DNA of 64,000 nt from Segetibacter koreensis DSM 18137 (GCF_000374045.1 NZ_KB893318.1:63133-127132), one strand, 5' to 3'; positions 55,468 to 64,000 are shown, numbered from the stretch's first letter. Translations and numbers: made by a program. Notes: generated by a model from the sequence alone, not told the origin.

Positions 55468-55777
55468 ACCTAACAAATCATTTTGCCTTACTTTGCCGGA
55501 TTTATTGTTTGCGCACTATTGTTTGCTAATCCTTACTGCAACTTTGCTCTAGTGACAATCCCTTTTTACCGAAGTGTTTCGAATTGCGATGTAGTGAGTT
55601 GACAAAATAAATTCTCTTAGGGCAAAGTTGAATAATAATGTGTAAGCAAATGCAATTCACACGGCGATGACTCACTAAAAAACTTCTGTTAGTCAAAAAA
55701 TAACAAATCCTGAAATAAGCAGGACTTTCCATCTATAGATTAAACAGACTATTTTTGCTGCTGTTTAATATAAAAAG
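55468..55777. promoter_or_regulatory. 310-base intergenic region with nested inverted repeats
   Basis: CAACTTTGCTCT (55539-55550) is complementary to AGGGCAAAGTTG (55619-55630, one G-U). TTTGCT/AGCAAA arms lie outside it and CGAA-GTGT-TTCG inside. TAGTGAGT (55592-55599) is inverted as ACTCACTA (55670-55677). No coding frame was recognised. It may be a structured RNA or the leader of the next gene. Confidence 0.4.
55750..55757 (+). promoter_or_regulatory. Candidate -7 box (TATTTTTG) of the FAD/Fe-S gene
   Basis: An exact TAnnTTTG, 20 bases before the ATG at 55778. No TTG is present at standard -33 spacing. Confidence 0.4.
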
Positions 55778-58702
55778 ATGAATTTGAAGCTGAAGCAATT
55801 ATCCCGTGAACTGGAAGGTGAGTTATATTTTGATAAAAGAATGCGAATTTTATATGCTACCGATGCATCAGCATACCGGGAGATGCCGCTTGCTGTCGCA
55901 ATCCCTCGCACAGTCGCGGATATTAAAAAACTTATTGCTTTCGCTCGCGCCGAAAAAACATCTTTGATACCGCGAACTGCAGGTACATCACTTGCAGGGC
56001 AAGTTGTAGGCAAGGGAATTGTGGTTGATGTATCTAAAAATTTTACTAAAATACTTGAACTTAATGTTGACGAGAAATGGGTGCGTGTAGAACCCGGGGT
56101 TATCCGCGATGAATTAAATATGTTTTTAAAGCCCCATGGTTTGTTTTTTGGACCTGAAACATCTACCGCTAACCGCGCAATGATTGGTGGCATGGTTGGT
56201 AATAATTCGTGCGGTTCTAACTCTGTTGTTTATCGTAGCACAAGGGAACATTTACTGGAAGTAAAAGCCTTACTGAGCGATGGGTCAGAGGCTGAATTTA
56301 AAGCGCTTGATATTGAAGAATTTCATGCAAAATGTGAAGGTGAAACTATAGAGGCAAATATTTATAAAACAATACGTCGCTTATTAAGTAACTACGAAAA
56401 CCAGGTAGAAATAAGAAAAGAGTTTCCCAAGAAAAGTGTTGAAAGAAGGAACACCGGTTATGCTATAGACGTATTGCTTGAAACAGCGCCTTTTACCGCA
56501 GGTAGTGAAGATTTTAATTTCTGTAAACTGATAGCCGGGTCCGAAGGTACTCTTGCTTTTATTACTGAAATAAAATTGAATGTTAGCCCGTTGCCTCCCA
56601 AAGAACCTGGTTTGCTTTGTGTACATTTTAATACAATTGACGAAGCGTTAAAAGCTAACCTTATAGCATTAAAGTACAAGCCCAGCGCAAGTGAATTGAT
56701 AGATCATTACATTCTTGAATGTACGAAAGATAATAAAGAACAAATTCAAAACAGGTTTTTTGTACAGGGTGACCCGGGAGCTATATTAGTAATAGAATAC
56801 GCCAGAAGCAATCGGGAGGAAGTCGTGGAAATTGCGAGGCAGGTGGAGACTGATATGCGTGCAGCAGGCCTCGGTTACCATTTTCCACTGTTGTTTGGCG
56901 CTGATACAAAAAAAATATGGACATTGCGAAAGGCCGGCCTTGGATTGCTTAGCAACCTGCCGGGCGATGATAAAGCTGTTCCGGTAATTGAAGATACTGC
57001 GGTAGATGTAAATGATCTGCCTGCCTATATTCGTGACTTCAACGAAATACTAAAGAAGTATAACCTGCATTCGGTGCATTATGCCCATGCGGGTTCGGGC
57101 GAGTTACATTTACGTCCCATTATAAATTTAAAAACAATTGAAGGCAATAAATTATTCAGAACAATTGCAGAGGAAATTGCTGCTCTAGTTAAAAGGTATA
57201 ATGGCTCATTAAGTGGAGAACATGGTGATGGAAGATTGCGTGGTGAGTTTATAGAGCAGATGGTTGGTAAAAAAAATTACCAGCTTTTAAAAGAGATTAA
57301 ACATAGCTGGGACCCGTACAATGTTTTTAACCCTAATAAGATTGTCGATACTCCTTCGATGAATACGATGTTGCGGTACACTCCGGGCCAAAAAACACCT
57401 GCATTTAAAACCATCTTCCGTTTTTATGACCAGGATATATTGCAGCATGCCGAACAGTGTAATGGTTCCGGCGATTGCAGGAAAACAGAATTGTCAGGCG
57501 GTACTATGTGTCCTTCATTTATGGCTACCCGAAATGAGAGAGATACTACAAGGGCAAGAGCAAATATTTTAAGAGAGTTTCTAACCAATTCAGATAAACT
57601 AAACAGGTTTGACCACGAAGAGATAAAAGACGTGATGGATTTGTGCATTAGTTGTAAAGGCTGCAAATCCGAATGTCCATCAAACGTTGATATGGCCAAA
57701 CTAAAGGCTGAGTTTCTGCAGCATTATTATGACGCGAATGGTGTTCCTTTCCGTTCTAGACTGATAGCGAATTTTAATAACTCCGCAAAGCTCGGAGCTC
57801 TGCTTCCTGGAATGTACAATTTTATGATGACCAGTAAAGGTGTCAGTAAATTGGTAAAAAGATTTTCGGGTTTTGCTGCTGAGCGATCCATGCCGACGAT
57901 GTATAAAACAACTTTGCGGAAATGGTTTGAGAAGCATAGGAGAGAAGTTAATAGTAGAATGTTAGATGCAAAAAGTAAGGTTTACTTGTTTTGCGATGAG
58001 TTTACTAACTATAACGATACAGAAATAGGAATTAAAGCAATACTGTTGTTGGAAAAATTAGGATATGAAGTAGAGATACCGAATCACGAAGAAAGCGGAA
58101 GAGCATGGTTGTCAAAAGGTTTATTGCGGGAGGCAAAGAAAATTGCACAAAAAAATATTGAGTTGCTTAGCTCTATCATCAATGAACAGACTCCATTAAT
58201 TGGTGTAGAGCCCTCGGCCATTCTTACATTCCGCGATGAATATGTAGACCTCGCAGACGATAACCAGCTGCAGACAGCTAAAGAATTATCCTCTAATGTT
58301 TACATGATAGAAGAGTTCATTACAAAAGAAATTGCTAAGGGAAACATCACTAAAGAACAGTTTACTACTGAAAAAAGACTAATTAAACTACATGGCCACT
58401 GCCAGCAAAAAGCCTGGGGTGCATTGGGCGCTTCGGAACATGCACTATCACTGCCTGAAAATTATACGGTAGAGACTATTCCTTCCGGATGTTGCGGCAT
58501 GGCCGGATCATTTGGCTACGAGAAAGAACATTACGATATATCTATGCAAATTGGTGAACTGGTACTACTGCCAACAGTAAGAAAACAGCCTGAAGATGTT
58601 ATTATAGCTGCACCAGGAACAAGTTGCCGGCACCAGATAAAAGACGGTACAAAAAGGAAAGCAAAACATCCTGTTGAAATTTTATATGAGGCACTGAAGT
58701 GA
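55778..58702 (+). CDS. FAD-linked oxidase fused to Fe-S/CCG module (YdiJ-like D-2-hydroxyacid dehydrogenase)
   Basis: A 974-residue fusion. N-terminal FAD_binding_4 domain (about 1-230: PRTAGTSLAGQ, GMVGNNSCGSNS), FAD-oxidase C domain (about 260-530: HYAHAGSGELHLRP, GEHGDGRLRGEF), and two Fe-S cysteine sets: Cys561, Cys567, Cys578 (CNGSGDCRK ... MCPS) and Cys623, Cys626, Cys629, Cys633 (CISCKGCKSECPS). The C-terminal glycolate-oxidase-type CCG domain has HGHCQQKA and PSGCCGMAGSFG (Cys905-Cys906). The layout equals E. coli YdiJ (about 1018 residues), a D-2-hydroxyglutarate dehydrogenase. It probably passes electrons to quinone. D-lactate is an alternative substrate. Confidence 0.9.
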   Translation: MNLKLKQLSRELEGELYFDKRMRILYATDASAYREMPLAVAIPRTVADIKKLIAFARAEKTSLIPRTAGTSLAGQVVGKGIVVDVSKNFTKILELNVDEKWVRVEPGVIRDELNMFLKPHGLFFGPETSTANRAMIGGMVGNNSCGSNSVVYRSTREHLLEVKALLSDGSEAEFKALDIEEFHAKCEGETIEANIYKTIRRLLSNYENQVEIRKEFPKKSVERRNTGYAIDVLLETAPFTAGSEDFNFCKLIAGSEGTLAFITEIKLNVSPLPPKEPGLLCVHFNTIDEALKANLIALKYKPSASELIDHYILECTKDNKEQIQNRFFVQGDPGAILVIEYARSNREEVVEIARQVETDMRAAGLGYHFPLLFGADTKKIWTLRKAGLGLLSNLPGDDKAVPVIEDTAVDVNDLPAYIRDFNEILKKYNLHSVHYAHAGSGELHLRPIINLKTIEGNKLFRTIAEEIAALVKRYNGSLSGEHGDGRLRGEFIEQMVGKKNYQLLKEIKHSWDPYNVFNPNKIVDTPSMNTMLRYTPGQKTPAFKTIFRFYDQDILQHAEQCNGSGDCRKTELSGGTMCPSFMATRNERDTTRARANILREFLTNSDKLNRFDHEEIKDVMDLCISCKGCKSECPSNVDMAKLKAEFLQHYYDANGVPFRSRLIANFNNSAKLGALLPGMYNFMMTSKGVSKLVKRFSGFAAERSMPTMYKTTLRKWFEKHRREVNSRMLDAKSKVYLFCDEFTNYNDTEIGIKAILLLEKLGYEVEIPNHEESGRAWLSKGLLREAKKIAQKNIELLSSIINEQTPLIGVEPSAILTFRDEYVDLADDNQLQTAKELSSNVYMIEEFITKEIAKGNITKEQFTTEKRLIKLHGHCQQKAWGALGASEHALSLPENYTVETIPSGCCGMAGSFGYEKEHYDISMQIGELVLLPTVRKQPEDVIIAAPGTSCRHQIKDGTKRKAKHPVEILYEALK

Positions 58703-58786
58703 GATGTTTTTAAAATGTGTTCTAAATAATTGGTAATCAAAAAGAAAATCCAACCTTAATAAGATTTGAACTAAATAATTTGTTTT

Positions 58787-60955
58787 TTAATTTTTAGTAT
58801 ACCGTTTATTCTTTATCAACCATGAAGCCACCTGGTAATAAGCAATTGCTTTTTTGGCCAGTGAATCATTTATTGGTGTCTCTGTTGCAGAACCTGTCTC
58901 AAAATTTGGTTTATATTCTTTTAGTTTTCTAACCGGGGCTTGTACAATTAATCGATCATTCTGCAAAAAGCCCAGACCCTGATACGTGCTTATAAATGCT
59001 TTTTCTTTGCCTGCTGGCAAGTTAAAAATATCTTGTCCGAAAAACTTCGTTTTATAATGAAAGTTAAGCATGCCAAGAATAGTTGGTGGAATGTCTATTT
59101 GTGCCATTAATCTATCTACTACCTGTGGCTGTTGTACAATGCCGGGGGCAAAAATAAGCAAGGGAATATGATAGCCGGTTACCGGCAACTCTACGCTACC
59201 TGCGCTTCCGGCGCAGTGGTCGGCAACAATTACAAAAATAGTATTGTTGTACCATGGTTTTAATGATGACTCTTTTAAAAATCTGTTGATAGCATAGTCT
59301 GTGTATTTTACCGCCCCTTCTCTTGAATGAGTATTGGGTGAAATATCTATACGACCCTCAGGATATGTATATGGACGATGATTCGAGACGGTCATAACCT
59401 GTGCGAAAAAAGGTTTCCCTTTGGCATAATTACTATCCATCGTTCTGCCCGCAAGCGTAAATAGATCTTCGTCTGCCACTCCCCAGATGTTTTGATAATG
59501 GACTTCATTGGGTTTTAACGATTCCCGGTCAATAACCTGGTAATCATTATTCCCAAAAAAGTATTTCATGTTATCGAAATAGCTATAGCCGCCGTAAATG
59601 TATTGAGTGATATAACCTTTTGATTTAAAGACGCTTCCCAGCGAAAAGAGATTTTCATTTCCCGGCCTCTTTACAATGCTTTGTCCTGATGACGGTGGCA
59701 ATGCTAGTGACAAAGCTTCAAGTCCTCTTACAGTTCTCGTGCCCGAGGCATACAGACTTCTAAAAAAAATACTGTGTCCTGCAAGCGAATCCAGGTAGGG
59801 AGTAATATTTTGCTTTCCACCAAAAGACCTCATAAAATCCGCGCTCAGGCTTTCGATACTTATCAAAACCACGTTATGATGTTTTTCGGGCTGGTTATAG
59901 CTAATTTCACGTTCTATGCTGTATAAGTCATTGCTGGTAAATTTGCTGTTAGGAACTGCTAAATCTGCTTTTACAATATTAAAAGCTTCTGCATCTGGAA
60001 GGATTTTGTAAAATTTGAAAAAATCAAGTTCATTGTGCCAGAAAGCATTTGAAAACTGAAAAATGCCATTGCCAGCCAATTCATTAGCGTATTCATTTTT
60101 ACTAAAATTTCTCCAGTCTTCCTTTACATAAAAGTAATTAAGAGCACATATACCAAGCAACAAACAGGAAATTAGCGTACGTGTAAGAAAAGATGAAGGG
60201 GCATAAACAGCTTTTTTTAAAAGTGGCCGTATAAGAAAAAAGACAGCGGCTGTGATAATAAGTATCACGGTAACAATTGCCGGAATAGGGTAAGACTCTT
60301 TTATATTTCCTAAAACTTCATTCGTGTAGACCAGGTAATCGACTGCTATAAAGTTGTATCTGACCGAGAATTCATCCCAAAAGAACCATTCGCTTACAGC
60401 ATTAAAGAGCAACAAAAAAATGACAAGAAAAAAGTCGAAATATAGAACTGCTGTTCTCCATTTTTTCCTGGATGCGCTTTCGGTAAAAAGGAGGCAAACG
60501 AAAATAATGAAACGTAGTACAATATAAGCGGTCAAAGCCTTTTTAAGGTCTGCATTAAAGTCTGCAGGAATTAAATTGGTAAACAATAAAATACCAATAA
60601 TAATAACGTAGGCTCCAATGCCGAACCATTTCCATTGTTTTGAATATATTTTTTCGTTGGTTAGCCAGATTTGAAAAACAAAAGGAACAATGAGGTAGCT
60701 TGCCATAGACAGGTCGAAAAGGGCGCCAATGGTAAATGAGCCGGTTAGGTTAGTAAAGCTCCAATCAAAATTTCTACCTGTTTTAAAAAGAAGAGCAATT
60801 CTTGTTAAAAACGAAATACCAAGCGCCAAAGCAATAAGTATAAAAACAGGAGACAGTCTGCCATTTAAAAAGCTATTCTTCACTTTTTTGGCGTTCGACA
60901 AATAAATATCTGTATCTGAAAAATCTTTAGTAGCCACTTTCTTGTTTGTAATCAT
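58787..60955 (-). CDS. LTA-synthase-like sulfatase-fold membrane enzyme
   Basis: A 722-residue membrane phosphotransferase-like protein. The frame opens at TTG 60991, but that codon lies in a probable -7 box (TAACTTTG, minus strand, 60989-60996), so ATG 60955 (MITNKKVATKDF) is chosen. Five hydrophobic helices occupy about 30-260. The extracytoplasmic sulfatase-fold domain has Glu368 (SIESLSADF), the nucleophile-type Thr408 in GTRTVRG, and Asp579-His580 (VADHCAGS). Bacteroidota have no lipoteichoic acid, so it may modify surface glycans or periplasmic glucans with phosphoglycerol or phosphoethanolamine. The substrate is unknown. Confidence 0.9.
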   Translation of the reverse strand: MITNKKVATKDFSDTDIYLSNAKKVKNSFLNGRLSPVFILIALALGISFLTRIALLFKTGRNFDWSFTNLTGSFTIGALFDLSMASYLIVPFVFQIWLTNEKIYSKQWKWFGIGAYVIIIGILLFTNLIPADFNADLKKALTAYIVLRFIIFVCLLFTESASRKKWRTAVLYFDFFLVIFLLLFNAVSEWFFWDEFSVRYNFIAVDYLVYTNEVLGNIKESYPIPAIVTVILIITAAVFFLIRPLLKKAVYAPSSFLTRTLISCLLLGICALNYFYVKEDWRNFSKNEYANELAGNGIFQFSNAFWHNELDFFKFYKILPDAEAFNIVKADLAVPNSKFTSNDLYSIEREISYNQPEKHHNVVLISIESLSADFMRSFGGKQNITPYLDSLAGHSIFFRSLYASGTRTVRGLEALSLALPPSSGQSIVKRPGNENLFSLGSVFKSKGYITQYIYGGYSYFDNMKYFFGNNDYQVIDRESLKPNEVHYQNIWGVADEDLFTLAGRTMDSNYAKGKPFFAQVMTVSNHRPYTYPEGRIDISPNTHSREGAVKYTDYAINRFLKESSLKPWYNNTIFVIVADHCAGSAGSVELPVTGYHIPLLIFAPGIVQQPQVVDRLMAQIDIPPTILGMLNFHYKTKFFGQDIFNLPAGKEKAFISTYQGLGFLQNDRLIVQAPVRKLKEYKPNFETGSATETPINDSLAKKAIAYYQVASWLIKNKRYTKN

Positions 60956-60988
60956 GCCGGGACTGGTTATTGTGATTCTGAAACCGTC

Positions 60989-60996
60989 CAAAGTTA
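60989..60996 (-). promoter_or_regulatory. -7 box (TAACTTTG) of the LTA-synthase-like gene
   Basis: An exact TAnnTTTG on the minus strand, 33 bases before ATG 60955. No standard-spacing TTG was found. Confidence 0.4.
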
Positions 60997-61072
60997 AATT
61001 AAAACCTTTGCAAGCATAAAGTGTAAAAAAGGTAGAAGGTTGAATTTATAAAATTAAATTGTTAATACGTAG

Positions 61073-61108
61073 ACCTTACACTAATAATTATTAGTCGAGA
61101 TGTAAGGT
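61073..61108. promoter_or_regulatory. Nested palindrome upstream of the LTA-synthase-like gene
   Basis: ACCTTACA (61073-61080) and TGTAAGGT (61101-61108) enclose the perfect 14-bp palindrome CTAATAATTATTAG (61081-61094). It lies about 77-112 bases upstream of the predicted -7 box, where an activator or repressor could bind. Confidence 0.45.
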
Positions 61109-61164
61109 TGATGCAAAAAATTAGAAAATGAAGATTAATTAACCTAACGATTATTATAACAAAT

Positions 61165-61188
61165 GAAAAAAGCAGCTTTTTAAGCTGC
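61165..61188 (-). terminator. Intrinsic terminator of the secreted-unknown gene
   Basis: On the minus strand GCAGCTT-AAA-AAGCTGC is followed by six Ts (61171 to 61166). Confidence 0.85.
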
Positions 61189-61220
61189 CTGTACTTTTCG
61201 CGTTATAGCACCTATAACTT

Positions 61221-62150
61221 TTAATTAATATTTTTAGGATCTGATGTTTTTTGTTTTCGCCTAAACCGTATGGTAGCATTTTTTATAAATGTACTGGTCA
61301 TGCCAAGTTCATACCTTTTATCTCCTGCATAAATTACCGCTAACGCCGTATTTGGAGGAAGTTTTCCAAGATTTTCTGCGTACATCGCTATTTCGTTTAC
61401 GGTTGTATCAACCGGTAACATAAATGTTAATGGTTGATCGCTGAGCATTTTTTTGGCTGCTACCAATTTACGGTTATAGAACAAAGAAATGGTGTCATTG
61501 TCAACCTCTCCGTTGTCGTAAAGAGTAACTTTTAAACTGTCTGCATCAACATCTATTACAGGGCTTGCGTCAAAGGCTCTGCTATTGAGCGCTGCTACCA
61601 GTTTTTCATTGGGATCTATTTGCTTTTTTGGTGCAGCAGGAGGGACAGTTACTATTTCTACTTCAGGAGTAGTATCGGTGGGCAATGGTTGCTCATTTAT
61701 CCCCTTGGTAAATTTTACAGTAATATCAGGACAGGTTAACTTGTAATCGCTGCTTGCAACAAATTGTCCTGATAATGTTGATTCTATTCTGGAAACCTTT
61801 AATGTGAACACGCCTTTCATAGGGCAATCTGCGCCATTTTCATTTTTAGCCTGGAAGTTCAGAACGGGGCTTGTATTTAAAAAAAGCGTTCGTGTTTTCG
61901 CGTCGTATGTACCTGAAATTTTGCTCTTTATTTCTGACCTGCGGAAAAAGTAATTAAATTCACCCGTTACTTTTTTTCCTGTTTGTTTCAATTTTAGTTC
62001 AGAAAGGTAGTTGTTGTTGTCGCCATATTTACTTACCTGCCCTACACCATACCATAAGCCTTTTACCGACTGTGCAGATACTAAAGAAATAAAAAGAAAG
62101 TTAAACAAAACAACAAAAAATATAACACTTTTCGATGGATACAATTTCAT
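61221..62150 (-). CDS. Secreted two-domain protein of unknown function
   Basis: A 309-residue exported protein: signal peptide (1-26, ending VSAQ), then a beta-rich N-terminal domain (about 27-140: GLWYGVGQVSKYG, ELKLKQTGKKVTGEFNYFF, LSGQFVASSDYKLTCP). A Pro-rich linker follows (155-175), then a C-terminal domain (about 195-300). The latter has a pattern I recognise from other uncharacterised Bacteroidota proteins: LKVTLYDNGEVDNDTISLFYN, MYAENLGKLPPNTALAVIYAG. No catalytic motif was seen. Its own terminator separates it from the next gene. Confidence 0.7.
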   Translation of the reverse strand: MKLYPSKSVIFFVVLFNFLFISLVSAQSVKGLWYGVGQVSKYGDNNNYLSELKLKQTGKKVTGEFNYFFRRSEIKSKISGTYDAKTRTLFLNTSPVLNFQAKNENGADCPMKGVFTLKVSRIESTLSGQFVASSDYKLTCPDITVKFTKGINEQPLPTDTTPEVEIVTVPPAAPKKQIDPNEKLVAALNSRAFDASPVIDVDADSLKVTLYDNGEVDNDTISLFYNRKLVAAKKMLSDQPLTFMLPVDTTVNEIAMYAENLGKLPPNTALAVIYAGDKRYELGMTSTFIKNATIRFRRKQKTSDPKNIN

Positions 62151-62245
62151 AAGGTGATTAATACTTCATTTAAAGTTGAGGAAGGCAGCCATTTTAATGC
62201 CACCTTTACTTGGATTAAATTATTTCTGACAAGGTGAGGATTAGG

Positions 62246-62689
62246 TTATTTCAGGTAACGTTTTATCTCTCTTTCTGTGTCTTTTTTCTTTAATGTTTCA
62301 CGTTTGTCGTGCTGTTTTTTACCCCTTCCAATTCCAATTTCTACTTTAGCTAAATGTTTGTCATTAAAGAATACACGCAAAGGAACTATTGTATATCCTT
62401 TATCTTTCATACGGTTTTCGATCTTTCTCAGTTCTCTTTTTGTAAGCAATAATTTCCGATCGTGCACCGCTATGTGATTGTTACTTGTTCCCAAAGCATA
62501 TTCTGCAATATACAATCCGCGAACCCATAGTTCATTCTTATGCAAAAGACAAAAACTGTCATTAAAGCTTACTTTTCCTTCCCGAATACTTTTAACTTCT
62601 GTTCCCAGTAAAACAATCCCTGCCGTCCATTTATCTTCAATATAATATTCGTGATAAGCCGACCTGTTATTCATTTCTTTTGTAGCCAT
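62246..62689 (-). CDS. smpB: SsrA-binding protein SmpB
   Basis: SmpB brings tmRNA to stalled ribosomes. The 147-residue protein has the oligonucleotide-binding fold with NRSAYHEYYIEDKWTAGIVLLGTEVKSIREGKVS and the C-terminal Lys/Arg-rich helix GRGKKQHDKRETLKKKDTEREIKRYLK that mimics the tRNA anticodon arm. Full length, ATG start. tmRNA itself is not in the window. Confidence 0.97.
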   Translation of the reverse strand: MATKEMNNRSAYHEYYIEDKWTAGIVLLGTEVKSIREGKVSFNDSFCLLHKNELWVRGLYIAEYALGTSNNHIAVHDRKLLLTKRELRKIENRMKDKGYTIVPLRVFFNDKHLAKVEIGIGRGKKQHDKRETLKKKDTEREIKRYLK

Positions 62690-62690
62690 A

Positions 62691-62730
62691 TTAGTCAGTA
62701 GTTAATAGTGAAAAGCAAATAGCTGACTAA
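62691..62730. repeat. Inverted repeat upstream of smpB
   Basis: TTAGTCAG (62691-62698) and CTGACTAA (62723-62730) form an 8-bp perfect stem with a 24-base loop, one base upstream of the smpB start on the minus strand. Confidence 0.35.
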
Positions 62731-62793
62731 AAGTTTCCCTGATACATCTTTTAATCCTTCAATTTGCTTTATCGTCTTACAGTTGTTGTGATA

Positions 62794-63708
62794 TTAGCTT
62801 TGAAACAGAAGAACAAGTTGAAATATCTTATATTTTAATTCTTTTCGGTGAACTATAAAATCAAGAAAGCCATGCTCCAGTAAAAATTCGCTTCGCTGAA
62901 AACCGGGAGGAAGGTCTTTTTTTATGGTTTCTTTAATAACCCGCGGTCCTGCAAAACCAATTAAGGCCCCGGGTTCGGCAATGTTTAAATCTCCGAGCAT
63001 GCCAAAGCTGGCGCTTATACCACCAAATGTTGGATCTGTAAGCATGCTTATGTATGGAAGTCCTGCATCCGTTAATTGTGATAGCTTTCCACTTGTTTTT
63101 GCAAGTTGCATAAGGCTGAATGCACTTTCCATCATACGTGCACCACCACTTTTGCTAATAACCATATATGGCAATCTATGTTCTATACAGTAGTCAACGG
63201 CACGGCTAAACTTTTCACCCATTACACTTCCAAGACTTCCGCCGATAAATTCGAAATCCATACATGCCAGCACTATTTCTTTACCGCCAACATTACCTAC
63301 AGCAACTCTCATGCTATCTGTAAGGTCGGTTTTTTCCCATATGTCTTCCAGCCTTTTTCCATACGGCTTCAAATCAGTAAAGCCTAAAAAATCTTTACTG
63401 CGAATGTTATCAAATAACTCTTCATATTCCTGGTTGTCAAATATTATTTCATAATATTCTTCACTTCCAATACGATGATGATGATCACACTTAGGACATA
63501 CAAACAGGTTTTCACGCAAGTCTGCGGAAGTGGTTATGAAGTTACACTCCGGGCACTTTGTCCACAGACCTTCAGGTGTTTCTTTTTTTTCAGAGGTCGT
63601 TGTAAGTATGCCTTTTTTTATTCGTTTAAACCAGCGCTGCTTCGCTTCCTCCTGCTTCTCTTTTTCGCCGGTTAATTTGGCATCGAAATCCTCTTCTTCT
63701 TTTTTCAT
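62794..63708 (-). CDS. accD: Acetyl-CoA carboxylase carboxyltransferase subunit beta
   Basis: AccD and AccA transfer the carboxyl from biotin to acetyl-CoA, the first step of fatty-acid synthesis. The frame begins at TTG 63717, but ATG 63708 is better (304 residues). A zinc ribbon has Cys52, Cys55, Cys71 and Cys74 (CPECN ... CPKC). The crotonase-fold core has [49 protein letters not shown] and [13 protein letters not shown]. Before WFKRIKKG, where Bacteroidota AccD normally begins, it has an acidic/basic extension of about 25 residues ([20 protein letters not shown]). Confidence 0.96.
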   Translation of the reverse strand: MKKEEEDFDAKLTGEKEKQEEAKQRWFKRIKKGILTTTSEKKETPEGLWTKCPECNFITTSADLRENLFVCPKCDHHHRIGSEEYYEIIFDNQEYEELFDNIRSKDFLGFTDLKPYGKRLEDIWEKTDLTDSMRVAVGNVGGKEIVLACMDFEFIGGSLGSVMGEKFSRAVDYCIEHRLPYMVISKSGGARMMESAFSLMQLAKTSGKLSQLTDAGLPYISMLTDPTFGGISASFGMLGDLNIAEPGALIGFAGPRVIKETIKKDLPPGFQRSEFLLEHGFLDFIVHRKELKYKIFQLVLLFQS

Positions 63709-63717
63709 GTTGTTCAA

Positions 63718-64000
63718 AATGCGGTATTGAAGAAAATGTCCTGCAATTTATATGTAAATAATTACAGCTAATGACAAATTGCTGAATATTAATTCTTCTG
63801 CCGGTAAATTTTGTTTAAATATTATTGTAAATACAAAACTTAGTGAAATAATACTGTTTTTGGTATGCAAACATCAGTTAAAAACTGATATACCGTAATA
63901 AAAAAATTGCTTGTTTACGTTGCATTCCTTTTACTTTAAGCTACTGTTATACTATTGTCAAGGTAAACATCCTGGCAGGTATTCAGCAAATGAACGCCGT
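63718..64000. other. Region upstream of accD, with hairpin and possible gene end
   Basis: GGTAT (63862-63866) and ATCAGTT-AAA-AACTGAT-ATACC (63873-63894) build a bulged 12-bp hairpin. On the minus strand a frame open to the window edge ends at a TAA at 63936-63938 (last residues VYLDNSITVA); this could be the C-terminus of another gene, but it is too short to identify. Confidence 0.3.

Noticed and set aside
58722-58780. Direct repeat CTAAATAATT (58722 and 58771) between convergent genes
   Set aside because: A 10-base AT-only pair in AT-rich spacer is expected by chance; no mobile element borders.
60956-60991. 12-residue extension of the LTA-synthase-like protein from TTG
   Set aside because: The TTG overlaps an exact TAnnTTTG promoter box, so it should not be transcribed as coding.
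1-64000. Searched for a CRISPR array, tRNA, rRNA, IS element, prophage or defence island
   Set aside because: No regularly spaced repeats, no tRNA-like T-arm with cloverleaf pairing, and no transposase, integrase, nuclease or toxin gene was seen by eye. A computed scan (tRNAscan, Infernal, CRISPR finder) would be decisive.

Overview
The window reads as ordinary chromosome of a Bacteroidota bacterium, most likely family Chitinophagaceae. Support for this: a SusC/SusD pair, a giant PKD-repeat protein ending in a type IX secretion (type B) sorting domain, a Bacteroidota-type putative porin, D15, DUF2911, DUF1080 and M28 secreted proteins, AT-rich DNA, weak ribosome-binding sites, and several -7 boxes of the form TAnnTTTG. 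No rRNA, tRNA, CRISPR array, insertion sequence, phage or integrase gene was seen. I found no clearly new multi-gene system. The less explained material is mostly small: structured intergenic elements, candidate leaderless promoters, small conserved proteins of unknown role, and some enzyme oddities.

Layout. 1-2.3 kb: end of a uronate operon (uxaB end, uxaA, RhaM-type mutarotase). 2.3-7.1 kb: bestrophin channel, DUF1080 hydrolase, PEP carboxylase. 7.2-10.8 kb (minus): proline-rich secreted peptide, GNAT acetyltransferase, PrsW-type membrane protease, M1 aminopeptidase. 11-13.2 kb: GH43 glycosidase and ispE. 13.2-18.6 kb (minus): recN, TPR protein, zinc-ribbon coiled coil, Nif3-like protein. 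18.8-25.3 kb: ZnT9-like cation transporter and an orphan SusC/SusD pair. 25.9-31.3 kb: transglutaminase-like protein, D15 outer-membrane protein with a small conserved partner, DUF481 barrel, M28 peptidase. 31.5-36.7 kb: aldo/keto reductase, lipoprotein, punA, putative porin. 36.9-41 kb: His-rich membrane peptide, Tat-exported Gfo/Idh/MocA oxidoreductase, SDR plus GH1 pair. 41-43.4 kb: four-PAS soluble histidine kinase. 43.9-48.7 kb: PKD-repeat protein. 48.8-54.2 kb: hmgA and hppD (tyrosine to homogentisate to maleylacetoacetate), pdxJ, and a divergent UbiD decarboxylase. 54.3-58.7 kb: DUF2911, a small coiled-coil protein between structured intergenic regions, and an FAD/Fe-S D-2-hydroxyacid dehydrogenase fusion. 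58.8-64 kb (minus): LTA-synthase-like sulfatase-fold enzyme, secreted unknown, smpB, accD.

The genes suggest an aerobic soil-type heterotroph that degrades plant polysaccharides (uronate genes, GH43, GH1, SusCD, DUF1080, Gfo/Idh), takes up and digests peptides (M1, M28), catabolises tyrosine, and exports adhesins through the type IX system. Several starts were moved to a downstream ATG or GTG, as noted per gene. All names rest on motif recognition by eye; no database search was run.
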